Shown: positions 34,695 to 43,496, counted from the first letter of the stretch. The stretch: 64,000 nucleotides of DNA from Emticicia sp. CRIBPO (GCF_009905725.1 NZ_JAAAKV010000006.1:62001-126000), one strand, 5' to 3'. Translations and numbers: made by a program. The notes: generated from the sequence alone by a model not told the origin.

Positions 34695-36068
34695 ATGAAG
34701 CCTACCAGAAGGGATTTTATCAGGAATGTCGGGGCCTTGTCTTTGCTTTCAGCCGCTCCGGGATTTGCCAAACCGTTCTCTATCATCAAAAGCATGTCTG
34801 TCAGTCCCAATGATAAAATCCGTATTGCCACCATCGGCATGGGTATCCAGGGCAACTATGACACCCGTTCTGCTCTTAAAAACGAAGGTGTGGAATTTGT
34901 AGCGGCAGCTGATTTGTACAGCGGCAGGCTGACAAGGGTTCAGGAAACTTTCGGTAAAGATATTTTCACCACACGAGATTACCGTGAAATTCTCAATCGC
35001 AAAGATATAGATGCTGTTTTGATCGTTACGCCTGATCACTGGCATGATAAAATCACCATCGATGCCCTCAATGCCGGCAAGCACGTGTATTGCGAAAAAC
35101 CTATGGTACAGAGCATCAATGAAGGCCGCCCGGTGATTGAAGCCTGGAAAAAATCAGGCAAAACCATGCAGGTAGGCAGCCAGCGTATCAGCGGAAGCGT
35201 TTTTAATGAAGCAAAAAAAATGATCGCTGCGGGCGACCTCGGCGAAATCAACTATATAGAATCAAACAACGACCGTTTCAATGCCATCGGTGCCTGGAAT
35301 TATTCGATTCCGACAGATGCCTCTACTGAAACGGTGGACTGGGATACCTTTTTGAAAGACACCGCCAAAATGCCTTTTGACGCCAAGCGTTTCTTCAGAT
35401 GGAGAAACTACAAAAACTACGGTACAGGCGTAGCCGGCGACTTGTTTGTTCACCTGATCACCGGAGTTCATTATGTACTCGACTCCAAAGGACCAAACAG
35501 GATATTTGCCTCGGGTGGACTAAGCTACTGGAAAGACGGCCGTGATGTGCCTGACGTGATGGTGGCGGTAATGGATTATCCTAAAACAGATAAACACGCT
35601 GAATTCCAGATGGTACTGAGGGTTAATTTTGCCAACGCAGGTACAATCAACAACAACACCAGGATCATCGGTACTGAAGGGCAGCTTGACCTTTCGGGCA
35701 ACGGACTGGTGCTCAGCAAGAAAAAGCTCCCCAAAGCTCCGGGATATGGCAATTATGACAGTTATTTCACTTTCTCAGAAGCCCAGCAAAAGGAATTTGA
35801 GAAACAATATAATGCGACTTATACCGCTGAAGACAGAAAAGGTGAGCCTGTGAAAGAAGTGAAGTTTACCCCACCTCAGGGAGACGATGAACATAAAAAT
35901 CACTTCGGCAATTTCTTTGATAACATCAGGAAAGGCAGCCAGGATACCGTCGAGAACCCTATTTTCGGCTTCAGAGCAGCCGCCCCGGTATTGTCTTGTA
36001 ATGACAGCTATTTCAACAGGAAACCTGTGATCTGGGATCCTGAGAACATGAAATTGCTCAAAAAATAA
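34695..36068 (+). CDS. Tat-exported Gfo/Idh/MocA oxidoreductase
   Basis: A 457-residue dehydrogenase. The N-terminus MKPTRRDFIRNVGALSLLS ends in a FAKPF region and is a Tat signal (RRDFIR), so the folded, NAD-loaded protein should reach the periplasm. The Rossmann motif is IGMGIQGNYD (about 47-56) and the EKP with the conserved Lys is in HVYCEKPMVQ. The C-terminal half matches the glycosidase/oxidoreductase subgroup common in Bacteroidota that acts on sugars. A TATTTTTG element 43 nt upstream gives the promoter. It is followed by a very strong terminator. The substrate is unknown. Confidence 0.92.
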   Translation: MKPTRRDFIRNVGALSLLSAAPGFAKPFSIIKSMSVSPNDKIRIATIGMGIQGNYDTRSALKNEGVEFVAAADLYSGRLTRVQETFGKDIFTTRDYREILNRKDIDAVLIVTPDHWHDKITIDALNAGKHVYCEKPMVQSINEGRPVIEAWKKSGKTMQVGSQRISGSVFNEAKKMIAAGDLGEINYIESNNDRFNAIGAWNYSIPTDASTETVDWDTFLKDTAKMPFDAKRFFRWRNYKNYGTGVAGDLFVHLITGVHYVLDSKGPNRIFASGGLSYWKDGRDVPDVMVAVMDYPKTDKHAEFQMVLRVNFANAGTINNNTRIIGTEGQLDLSGNGLVLSKKKLPKAPGYGNYDSYFTFSEAQQKEFEKQYNATYTAEDRKGEPVKEVKFTPPQGDDEHKNHFGNFFDNIRKGSQDTVENPIFGFRAAAPVLSCNDSYFNRKPVIWDPENMKLLKK

Positions 36069-36071
36069 AAT

Positions 36072-36103
36072 AAAAAGACCGCCGGGCCCCGGCGGTCTTT
36101 TTA
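36072..36103. terminator. Strong bidirectional terminator
   Basis: AAAAAGACCGCCGG pairs perfectly with CCGGCGGTCTTTTT around a 3-nt loop, so it works in either direction. It separates the Tat-exported oxidoreductase from convergent trpA. Confidence 0.92.
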
Positions 36104-36124
36104 TTTTATCTTCTATCCATTTTC

Positions 36125-36212
36125 TCCGGCCTGAAGGCACGGGTATGAGATGAAAAATTTTATTTTCCCCTGCCTTCTCCTTTTCCCTTCCTACCTTTTT
36201 CCTTCTTCCGGA
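36125..36212. repeat. Dispersed intergenic element, copy 2
   Basis: TCCGGCCTGAAGGC (36125-36138) through GGTAT repeats the head of the element at 26329, and a pyrimidine-rich tract (CCTTCTCCTTTTCCCTTCC and on) follows. It fills the gap between the terminator and the trpA stop. Confidence 0.6.
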
Positions 36213-36216
36213 AATC

Positions 36217-36990
36217 TCACCCTCTCACGCCTTCCAGGTACTCAACAATATCCTCTTTCAGATGCTCAGCTGATTCAATTACCCTGATGAACTGGCTTCC
36301 GATAATGGCTCCTGCGGCGTATTCCGATGCTTTATTGAAGCTTTCATTGTCTTTTATTCCAAAACCGATCAGTCTTGGGTTTTTCAGATTCAAGGCATTG
36401 ACACGGTTAAAATAAGTCTCCATCCCCTCAGAAATGCCGGAAGTAGCCCCGGTCACACTGGCAGAAGAAACCATATAGATAAACCCTTCAGAAATCTCGT
36501 CGATCCTTTTGATCCTTTCCTCAGAAGTTTGAGGGGTAATCAAAAAGATATTTAACAGGCCATATTGGTCAAAAACCGGCTTATATTCTTCATAATATTC
36601 ATCAATCGGCAGGTCAGGAATGATCAGCCCGTCGACGCCCACTTCCTTACATCTCTTACAGAACTCTTCAATACCGTACTGATAAACCGGATTAAGATAA
36701 CCCATCAGGATCACCGGAATCCTGATACTGTCTCTCATGCCCTCCAGCTGCGAGAAAAGCACTTTCAGGGACATCCCGTTATCTAAGGCCACCTGGTTGG
36801 AAGCCTGGATGGTTTCACCGTCAGCCACAGGGTCAGAATAAGGCATGCCGATCTCGGCAATATCCGCTCCGCCGGCCTCAATGGCCGAAAGGATTTCCCT
36901 TGTTGATTCCAGTTGAGGAAAACCAGCCGTAAAATAAATATTAAGTACTTTCCCGGTTTTGTTGTTAAATGTTTCTACAATACGATTCAT
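36217..36990 (-). CDS. trpA: Tryptophan synthase alpha subunit
   Basis: The alpha subunit splits indole-3-glycerol phosphate to indole and glyceraldehyde 3-phosphate for the beta subunit. The 257 residues form a TIM barrel with the catalytic Glu in ADIAEIGMPYSDPVADG, the catalytic Asp in DGLIIPDLP, and the phosphate loop VTGATSG and FGI. ATG 36990 gives the normal family start (MNRIVETFNNKTGKVLNIYFTAG); a 47-codon extension upstream has no family similarity. No other trp gene is in the window, so it is separated from trpB unless an operon lies elsewhere. Confidence 0.95.
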   Translation of the reverse strand: MNRIVETFNNKTGKVLNIYFTAGFPQLESTREILSAIEAGGADIAEIGMPYSDPVADGETIQASNQVALDNGMSLKVLFSQLEGMRDSIRIPVILMGYLNPVYQYGIEEFCKRCKEVGVDGLIIPDLPIDEYYEEYKPVFDQYGLLNIFLITPQTSEERIKRIDEISEGFIYMVSSASVTGATSGISEGMETYFNRVNALNLKNPRLIGFGIKDNESFNKASEYAAGAIIGSQFIRVIESAEHLKEDIVEYLEGVRG

Positions 36991-37209
36991 ATCATGATAA
37001 ATTAATTCCGGAATACACCTGATAGCATTCTTCTCCGGTTCCTGCTCCAAAATTAGGAATTTATAGTGGTTTGATAGCAGAAGAAACCGTTTAAAAATCG
37101 GATATCTGAAAGTATTGAGATCAATAGCCAATAAAGGAATACAAAACCCTGTTACCTGACAAAAAGATATTACAACAGAAACTCCATCAAATTTTCAATC
37201 AATAAATCT

Positions 37210-37217
37210 TACTTTTG
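37210..37217 (+). promoter_or_regulatory. -7 element before the KdpD-like kinase
   Basis: TACTTTTG matches TAnnTTTG and lies 17 nt before the TTG start at 37235. It is divergent from trpA. Confidence 0.5.
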
Positions 37218-37234
37218 CATAAAACAGGAATATT

Positions 37235-38302
37235 TTGATCTCCAGAAAATACAATGCCGCCTTTCAATACGTCATCAGCCTGATCACTGTCCTGATGGCT
37301 GCTATTGGCTGCTATTTATTCATTGATCTGATCAACTACAAGATCGTGGCCCTGCTCCTCCTGATGGTAGTATCGCTTCTGGCTATGCTTTTTGATATTT
37401 TCCCTGTGCTGCTGGCGGCTTTACTCAGTGCCCTGGCATGGAATTTCCTTTTCATTCCTCCGCTGTTTACGTTTCATATCGGTGACACCGAAGACATCCT
37501 GATTTTCATGATGTATTTTGTTATTGCCTGCGTCAATGCCGTATTGACCATCAAAATCAGGAAAGTGGAAAAGAAAGCGGTGGAAAAAGAAGAGAAAGAA
37601 AAAACGATCAAACTTTACAATACCTTGCTGAGCTCTTTGTCACATGAACTCAGGACACCCATCGCTACAATTCTGGGGGCCGTGGACACTTTGAAAGACA
37701 GCAACCATAAATTATCAGACAAAAACAAAGGGGCTTTGCTTGAAGAAATAGACATTGCCAGCGTCAGATTAAACAGGCAGGTCAAAAACCTGCTGAATAT
37801 GAGCAGGCTGGAGTCAGGCATCATGACCCTGCACCTCGACTGGAGTGATGTCAATGAAATCGTCTTCGGTATCATCGGGGGATTTCCTGTCACAACGCAC
37901 CGGTTTATTTTTGAACCTGACGAAACCCTTCCTTTGTACAAACTCGACGGAGGATTACTGGAGCAGGTCCTTCATAACATATTGCACAATGCCATTCAGT
38001 ATACCCCTGACGGAAGCAAAATTAACATCGAAGTAAAAGGCGATGATCAGAATTGCATCATCATCATTTCAGATAACGGAGGCGGGTTTCCTGAAAATGA
38101 AATCGAATCAGTGTTTGAGAAATTCTACCGTTTACCCGATTCAAAGACGGGGGGAACCGGCCTGGGGCTTTCTATTGCCAAAGGGTATATTGAGGCACAC
38201 AGCGGCACAATCCTCCTTGAAAATATACCTTCAGGAGGTGCCAGGTTTACCATTAATATCCCAGCCGATGCATCCTATCTAAACAATCTGAAAAATGAAT
38301 AA
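37235..38302 (+). CDS. KdpD-like sensor histidine kinase, short form
   Basis: A 355-residue kinase. Four closely packed membrane helices (about 10-105) form a DUF4118 domain as in KdpD, followed by a short linker, the HisKA domain with His137 in SSLSHELRTPIATILG, and the HATPase domain with HNAIQYTPDG, DNGGGF and GGTGLGLSI. The cytoplasmic KdpD and universal-stress domains that normally precede the membrane part are absent, so the sensing surface is reduced. Translation starts at TTG 37235. It overlaps the response regulator gene by 8 nt, and the Kup potassium transporter follows. The start could be slightly off. Confidence 0.9.
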   Translation: MISRKYNAAFQYVISLITVLMAAIGCYLFIDLINYKIVALLLLMVVSLLAMLFDIFPVLLAALLSALAWNFLFIPPLFTFHIGDTEDILIFMMYFVIACVNAVLTIKIRKVEKKAVEKEEKEKTIKLYNTLLSSLSHELRTPIATILGAVDTLKDSNHKLSDKNKGALLEEIDIASVRLNRQVKNLLNMSRLESGIMTLHLDWSDVNEIVFGIIGGFPVTTHRFIFEPDETLPLYKLDGGLLEQVLHNILHNAIQYTPDGSKINIEVKGDDQNCIIIISDNGGGFPENEIESVFEKFYRLPDSKTGGTGLGLSIAKGYIEAHSGTILLENIPSGGARFTINIPADASYLNNLKNE

Positions 38303-38972
38303 GCAGGAAATACTGGTCATAGATGACGAACCCCAGATCCGGAAATTGCTCGAGATCATCCTTGAAAGCAATGATTACAAGATCACCCAGGCCGAAACAG
38401 CCCGGGAAGGCATCATTCTCGCCGCCAGCCACCCTCCGGACCTTATCCTCCTCGACATCGGCCTTCCTGATAAAAGCGGGCTCGAAGTACTGAAAGAAAT
38501 CAAAACCTGGTATTCCAAAGCCGTCATTATTTTATCTGTACAGGACGACGAAGAAAGCATCATACAAGCCCTGGACCTCGGTGCGGCTGACTATCTCACC
38601 AAACCCTTCAGAACGGGTGAGCTTTTGGCCCGGATCAGGTCGGTCATCAGGCGGAACCAGACCGGCAGTATAGAAAGTGTTCTTGATTTTGACAATCTGC
38701 AGATCGACCTGATCAACAGAATCGTCAAAAAGAATGATGAAATATTAAAACTGACCTCTACAGAGTTTAACCTGCTGGCTTTGTTCTCAAAAAATGCCGG
38801 CAAAGTACTCACCCACCGCTATATCCTCAAGCAGATCTGGGGTGTGGGCTACCAGGAAGAGACACAATATCTGAGGGTTTTTGTGGCCCAGATCCGCAAA
38901 AAAATCGAAGACAATCCCAATCAACCCCTGCATATCGTCACAGAAAGCGGCGTAGGATACCGTTTTAACTGA
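38295..38972 (+). CDS. KdpE-like response regulator (OmpR family)
   Basis: A 225-residue regulator. The receiver has Asp10 and Asp11, phospho-acceptor Asp54 in LILLDIGLP, and Lys in LTKPF. The C-terminal winged helix-turn-helix (about 130-225) has LTSTEFNLL and the closing VTESGVGYRF typical of the OmpR/PhoB group, and overall the match is best to KdpE. It is translated with the kinase through an 8-nt overlap. It ends 93 nt before the kup gene, whose promoter region may hold its binding site. Confidence 0.93.
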   Translation: MNKQEILVIDDEPQIRKLLEIILESNDYKITQAETAREGIILAASHPPDLILLDIGLPDKSGLEVLKEIKTWYSKAVIILSVQDDEESIIQALDLGAADYLTKPFRTGELLARIRSVIRRNQTGSIESVLDFDNLQIDLINRIVKKNDEILKLTSTEFNLLALFSKNAGKVLTHRYILKQIWGVGYQEETQYLRVFVAQIRKKIEDNPNQPLHIVTESGVGYRFN

Positions 38973-39050
38973 TCTTTATAAAATCTTTATATCTGCCTTA
39001 TTCTCTTTTACACTTTACTTATACCTAATGAGCCAATTTTGCGGCATCAT

Positions 39051-39058
39051 TAATTTTG
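39051..39058 (+). promoter_or_regulatory. -7 element just before kup
   Basis: TAATTTTG lies 7 nt before the GTG start at 39066. If it is used, the transcript would start at or very near the start codon, giving a nearly leaderless mRNA. Confidence 0.4.
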
Positions 39059-39065
39059 TAAGAAA

Positions 39066-41018
39066 GTGGGTCATTCAAAAACAGGAGTTTCATCAAAAGT
39101 GACCGCGGCGTCGCTGCTCGTTGCACTGGGAATTATTTACGGAGATATCGGAACAAGCCCCCTTTATGTGTTGAAAGCCGTCGTAGGCTCACGGCCAATT
39201 GACGAAATCCTCGTTTTCGGAGGCGTTTCATGTATTTTCTGGACCCTGGTCTTTCAAACTTCCGTTAAATACATCTGGCTGACCCTCCAGGCCGATAACG
39301 AGGGCGAAGGAGGAATATTCTCTCTGTATGCCCTGGTCAGAAGATATGGCAAAAAGCTGGTCATTCCTACCATTTTAGGAGCTACCACACTGCTGGCTGA
39401 CGGCATCATCACCCCGCCCATTTCAGTGGCCTCAGCTGTCGAGGGCTTTACCATCGTCAGAGGATTTGAACATTTACCGACCGTTCCGGTAGTTATCGTC
39501 ATTTTATCACTCCTGTTTTTCTTCCAGAGATTCGGGACGCAAAAAGTCGGAATACTTTTCGGACCGGCCATGGCCGTCTGGTTTACGATGCTTCTTGTTA
39601 TCGGTTTGTCCCAGATCATCCATTATCCTTCTGTAGTAAAAGCCCTTAATCCTTATTATGCTTACGAACTCCTGGCCAGATATCCCCATGGTTTCTGGTT
39701 GCTCGGAGCAGTATTCCTGGCCACCACCGGGGCTGAGGCCCTGTATTCTGACCTTGGGCACTGTGGCCGCAAAAACATCAGGATAACCTGGGTGTTTGTC
39801 AAAATATGCCTCATCAGCAATTACCTCGGTCAGGCCGCATGGCTCATGCACCAGGGCAATCCCGATTTAGGTAACAGGAATCCGTTCTTTGAAATGATGC
39901 CTCACTGGTTTCTGATTCCCGGCATCTGTATTGCTACTTTCGCGGCCATTATTGCTTCCCAGGCCCTGATCAGCGGATCATACACCCTGATCAGCGAAGC
40001 CATGAACCTGAATTTCTGGCCCAGGGTAGCCGTCAGACAGCCCTCCGAAACCAAAGGACAGATTTATATTCCGAGTGTCAACAATTTACTTTGGATCGGA
40101 TGTGTGATGATGATCGTTTACTTCAAATCGTCCACCCACATGGAAGCCGCCTATGGCTTCTCCATCACGATCACCATGATGATGACCACCGTATTACTGA
40201 GCTATTTTATGGTTTATAAGCTCAAATGGAAAATGGTGTGGGTAGTGGCCATTCTCCTGTTGTTTTCAACGATCGAAATCTCGTTTTTCATCGCCAACGT
40301 GGCCAAGATCAAGGAGAGATGGATGTTTTTATTCTTCGAACTGTTTATTTTCATGGTCATGTATGTGTGGTACTATGCCCGGAAGGTCAACAACCGCCTG
40401 ACGAAATTCGTGGATTTGGGAAAATACACCACCATGATTTCCGAATTAAGCAAGGATGACAACATACCGAAATTTTCCACCCACCTGATTTACCTGACCA
40501 AAGCCAACAGAAGAAATGAAATAGAAGATAAAATCATCAAGTCGATATTTTCTAAAAAGCCGAAAAGAGCAGATGTCTACTGGTTTTTGCATATCGACAG
40601 GACCGAAAACCCCTATACCCTCAGTTATGATGTTTCAGAACTGATTGACGACAAAGTCATCAAAATCAACATCAATATCGGCTTCAGGATTCAGCCCCGC
40701 ACAGAATTGTATTTCAAACAGATCGTCCGGGACCTGGTCATCAATAAGGAGCTTAATCTGCACATCAGACCTGACGGCTCGACGAAATACAATCCGAACC
40801 CGGACTTCAAATTTGTGGTCATTGAGAAATTCCTGTCGGTGGAAAATGAGTTTGCCCTAAGGGAAGGTCTGCTTCTTAACTCTTATTTCTTCCTCAAAAG
40901 ACTCGGACAAAGCGACCAGGAAGCCTTCGGACTTGACAAAAGCGATGTGGAAAAAGAACTGATACCGCTGGTTTATCACCCCATTGAAAAAGTAAGCCTG
41001 ATAAGAGCATGCCGGTAA
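39066..41018 (+). CDS. kup: Kup-family potassium transporter
   Basis: A 650-residue proton-coupled potassium uptake protein. It has twelve membrane helices in the first 430 residues and a cytoplasmic C-terminal part of about 210 residues. The family signature GIIYGDIGTSPLY lies at 23-35, and the LADGIITPPISVASAVEG and GAEALYSDLGHCG stretches are conserved. Translation starts at GTG. A KdpD/KdpE-like pair lies directly upstream, but kdpFABC is not in the window, suggesting that potassium control acts on Kup here. A terminator follows. Confidence 0.95.
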   Translation: MGHSKTGVSSKVTAASLLVALGIIYGDIGTSPLYVLKAVVGSRPIDEILVFGGVSCIFWTLVFQTSVKYIWLTLQADNEGEGGIFSLYALVRRYGKKLVIPTILGATTLLADGIITPPISVASAVEGFTIVRGFEHLPTVPVVIVILSLLFFFQRFGTQKVGILFGPAMAVWFTMLLVIGLSQIIHYPSVVKALNPYYAYELLARYPHGFWLLGAVFLATTGAEALYSDLGHCGRKNIRITWVFVKICLISNYLGQAAWLMHQGNPDLGNRNPFFEMMPHWFLIPGICIATFAAIIASQALISGSYTLISEAMNLNFWPRVAVRQPSETKGQIYIPSVNNLLWIGCVMMIVYFKSSTHMEAAYGFSITITMMMTTVLLSYFMVYKLKWKMVWVVAILLLFSTIEISFFIANVAKIKERWMFLFFELFIFMVMYVWYYARKVNNRLTKFVDLGKYTTMISELSKDDNIPKFSTHLIYLTKANRRNEIEDKIIKSIFSKKPKRADVYWFLHIDRTENPYTLSYDVSELIDDKVIKININIGFRIQPRTELYFKQIVRDLVINKELNLHIRPDGSTKYNPNPDFKFVVIEKFLSVENEFALREGLLLNSYFFLKRLGQSDQEAFGLDKSDVEKELIPLVYHPIEKVSLIRACR

Positions 41019-41044
41019 TTTCCGGAGCGGACAACCTCTGTAAA

Positions 41045-41086
41045 AAACACAACCCTGACAGAATAAACTCTACCAGGGTTTTTGTC
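41045..41086 (+). terminator. Terminator of kup
   Basis: AACCCTG (41051-41057) pairs with CAGGGTT (41074-41080), followed by TTTG and more T residues. The loop is 16 nt. Confidence 0.7.
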
Positions 41087-41137
41087 TTTATTGCCGGAAA
41101 AATTCAATAACTTTCAGAAAATAATTTTAACAGCCGT

Positions 41138-41674
41138 ATGGAAAACAAGGATATCTCCCGCTTACTCAGTGAAGAAAACAATCACCTGAAAAAACTGCAT
41201 CAGATTGTAGAAGAATCTATCAAAGAAGAAAAACTGATCATACATAACCTCCTTAACCCTCCGGGCGAAACCCTGACCCAGGGACAAAAAATATCAGACA
41301 AAGTAGCCCGTTTCGGCGGCAGCTGGAAATTTATCATCATGTTTGCGGTTATCTTATTTGTCTGGATTATTTTCAACTCGGTTTCAGGCATCAATTTCGA
41401 TCCGTACCCGTTTATCCTGATGAACCTTATCCTTTCCTGCGTGGCTGCCTTGCAGGCCCCGATCATCATGATGAGTCAGAACAGGCAGGAAGAAAAAGAC
41501 AGGATGCAAAGCGAAAACGATTACCTGATCAATCTGAAAGCTGAAATGCAGATCCGCAGTTTGCATCAGAAAATGGATTTGCTACTGGAAGATCAGATCA
41601 AAACCCTGTTTGAATCCCAGGCCAATCAGCTGACTATATTGCAGGAATTAAGTGCCAGACTTGAAAAAAAATAA
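41138..41674 (+). CDS. DUF1003 membrane protein
   Basis: A 178-residue protein. Two membrane helices (about 67-86 and 93-113) form the DUF1003 core, with the typical DKVARFGGSWKFIIMFAVILF and FDPYPFILMNLILSCVAALQAPIIMMSQNRQ stretches. The N- and C-terminal parts are charged helices, the last with coiled-coil character (residues 120-178). Function is unknown. It is the first of two DUF1003 genes in a row, 25 nt apart, followed by an overlapping ureohydrolase gene. Confidence 0.88.
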   Translation: MENKDISRLLSEENNHLKKLHQIVEESIKEEKLIIHNLLNPPGETLTQGQKISDKVARFGGSWKFIIMFAVILFVWIIFNSVSGINFDPYPFILMNLILSCVAALQAPIIMMSQNRQEEKDRMQSENDYLINLKAEMQIRSLHQKMDLLLEDQIKTLFESQANQLTILQELSARLEKK

Positions 41675-41699
41675 GACCCGGATTAAATCTCAAACTCAT

Positions 41700-42176
41700 A
41701 TGAAACATCAGCATCTCAAAACCATCGAAGAGATCAAACGTGATCATCAACCTGTCAGAAATGTTAATGCTGAGCACAAACAAAACCTGAGCAGGCTGGA
41801 TAAACTGGCCCTCGTCATCACAGAAAAAGTGGGCAGCATGGGCTTTTTTATGATCATTTTTACCTGGACAGCCCTGTGGCTCGGGTGGAACAGCCTCGCA
41901 CCGGACCATCTTAAATTTGACCCGTTTCCTGCCTTTGTGCTTTGGTTATTCATATCCAATATGATCCAGATTTTCCTGATGCCGCTCATCATGGTGGGAC
42001 AAAACCTGCAATCCGGTCACGCCGAACTCAGGGCAGAAGCCGATTTCGAGATCAACCGGAAAGCCGAAACCGAGATTGAGACCATACTGATGCATCTCGA
42101 AAACCAGAATGCCCTCATTCTGCAAATCCTTGACCAGATCAAGAAAACGGAAAACAACAAAGAATCCCGGGCATGA
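41700..42176 (+). CDS. Second DUF1003 membrane protein
   Basis: A 158-residue DUF1003 paralogue with two membrane helices (about 47-66 and 76-97). KVGSMGFFMIIFTWTALWL and FDPFPAFVLWLFISNMIQIFLMPLIMVGQN match the family pattern closely, with conserved Asn, Phe-Asp-Pro and Gln-Asn positions. The coiled-coil C-terminus mirrors that of its neighbour. ATG 41700 is preferred, since an upstream in-frame codon overlaps the first gene. The stop overlaps the arginase-family gene by 4 nt (ATGA). The pair may form a hetero-oligomer. Confidence 0.87.
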   Translation: MKHQHLKTIEEIKRDHQPVRNVNAEHKQNLSRLDKLALVITEKVGSMGFFMIIFTWTALWLGWNSLAPDHLKFDPFPAFVLWLFISNMIQIFLMPLIMVGQNLQSGHAELRAEADFEINRKAETEIETILMHLENQNALILQILDQIKKTENNKESRA

Positions 42177-43081
42177 AAAGCATTGCTATCGTTGAATTTC
42201 CGTCAAATCTCGGGCTGAAAGAACTGAAGCCCGGACACGAACCCGGTGTGAGGAAATTGCCTGAATGGCTGAGAAAGCATCAATTCCATTCATTGCTTGG
42301 CCCGGTTGCTGAATACAGGCTTGAACCACCGCCTTACACCATGAATCTCGACAAAACCACAGGAGTCAGGAATGCCGACGCCATAGCGGAGTATGCCGGA
42401 AAACAATCTGACATGTTACAGAAAGTGATCGGTAATAACACTTTTACGGTCGTTCTGGGTGGCGACTGCAGCGTCCTCATCGGCAATATGCTCGCATTGA
42501 AGAAGATGGGAAATTACGCCTTATTCTATCTCGACGGGCATACCGACTTTGTCACGCCGGATATGTCGCAAACGGGCGGAGCGGCAGGAATGGACCTCGC
42601 CATAATCACAGGTTACGGGCCTCAAAAACTGACCAATATCGATAAACTTAAACCCTATGTAAAAGAGGAGCAGGTTTGGTGCATCGGTAACCGGTATCTC
42701 GATGAAGAAGATTATGTAAATGCCGTCAAAGAAACCTCCATTCATTATTCCGACCTGTATCAGCTCAGGGAAAACGGCATCGGAAAGACAACCGCAGAAT
42801 TTCTTAATATGGTGAAATCACGTAAACTGGACGGTTTCTGGATTCATATGGATGTAGACGTGTTAAACCACAACATCATGCCTGCCGTAGATAGCCCGCA
42901 GCCCGACGGATTGACTTATGAAGAACTCTCTGAGCTGTTTTTGCTGCTATTATCAGATAAAAAAGCTGCCGGAATCAACATCACAATCCTGGATCCGGAA
43001 CTCGACCCCACCAGCGAATTTTCCTTGGCTTTTATAGACCAACTGACACGTTTACTCAACATTGTGAAAACCATTGAATAA
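42173..43081 (+). CDS. Arginase/agmatinase-family ureohydrolase
   Basis: A 302-residue manganese hydrolase that splits a guanidino compound to urea and an amine. The metal motifs are GGDCS (96-100), DGHTD (121-125) and DVD in HMDVDVL (227-229), then a DPELDP region near the end. The first motif usually reads GGDHS, where the His binds one Mn; here Cys99 takes its place, as in some members. The substrate is not clear; the C-terminal DSPQPDGL and DPTSEF loops resemble arginase more than agmatinase. It is coupled to the second DUF1003 gene by a 4-nt overlap. Confidence 0.88.
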   Translation: MKSIAIVEFPSNLGLKELKPGHEPGVRKLPEWLRKHQFHSLLGPVAEYRLEPPPYTMNLDKTTGVRNADAIAEYAGKQSDMLQKVIGNNTFTVVLGGDCSVLIGNMLALKKMGNYALFYLDGHTDFVTPDMSQTGGAAGMDLAIITGYGPQKLTNIDKLKPYVKEEQVWCIGNRYLDEEDYVNAVKETSIHYSDLYQLRENGIGKTTAEFLNMVKSRKLDGFWIHMDVDVLNHNIMPAVDSPQPDGLTYEELSELFLLLLSDKKAAGINITILDPELDPTSEFSLAFIDQLTRLLNIVKTIE

Positions 43082-43097
43082 ATTCAGGATTTTAGTT

Positions 43098-43105
43098 TAT
43101 TTTTG
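43098..43105 (+). promoter_or_regulatory. -7 element before the DUF1304 gene
   Basis: TATTTTTG matches TAnnTTTG and lies 25 nt before the ATG at 43131. Confidence 0.5.
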
Positions 43106-43130
43106 AACCTTAACTAAAAACCAATCACCC

Positions 43131-43496
43131 ATGAAATTAATCGCTGACATACTGATCGGACTTGTGACTTTGATTCACCTCTATATTGTATGGTTGGAAA
43201 TGTTTGCCTGGACCACCCGTGGCCCGAAAGTATTCAGATCAATTCCGGCGAGTCTTTTTCCACCGACCAAAGCACTGGCCGCCAACCAGGGGCTTTACAA
43301 TGGTTTTCTGGCTGCCGGACTGATCTGGTCGCTCATCATCACTGACCCGGTCTGGAGCAATAACGTTTCTTATTTTTTCCTGGGATGTGTGGCGGTAGCT
43401 GGTATTTACGGAGCCGTTACGGCCCAAAAAACCATCCTGTTTGTTCAGACCGTCCCAGCTACACTGGCCATCATAGCCATTTACCTGGCCGGTTGA
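43131..43496 (+). CDS. DUF1304 membrane protein
   Basis: A 121-residue protein with four membrane helices (about 5-25, 52-70, 77-95 and 100-119). The opening LIADILIGLVTLIHLYIVWLE and the AANQGLYNGFLAAGLIW stretch are diagnostic of the family. The role is unknown. It appears to have its own promoter and no visible terminator before the Fur-type regulator gene, 83 nt downstream. Confidence 0.9.
   Translation: MKLIADILIGLVTLIHLYIVWLEMFAWTTRGPKVFRSIPASLFPPTKALAANQGLYNGFLAAGLIWSLIITDPVWSNNVSYFFLGCVAVAGIYGAVTAQKTILFVQTVPATLAIIAIYLAG

Noticed and set aside
36991-37131. N-terminal extension of trpA
   Set aside because: The extra 47 residues have no family similarity and precede the standard start.
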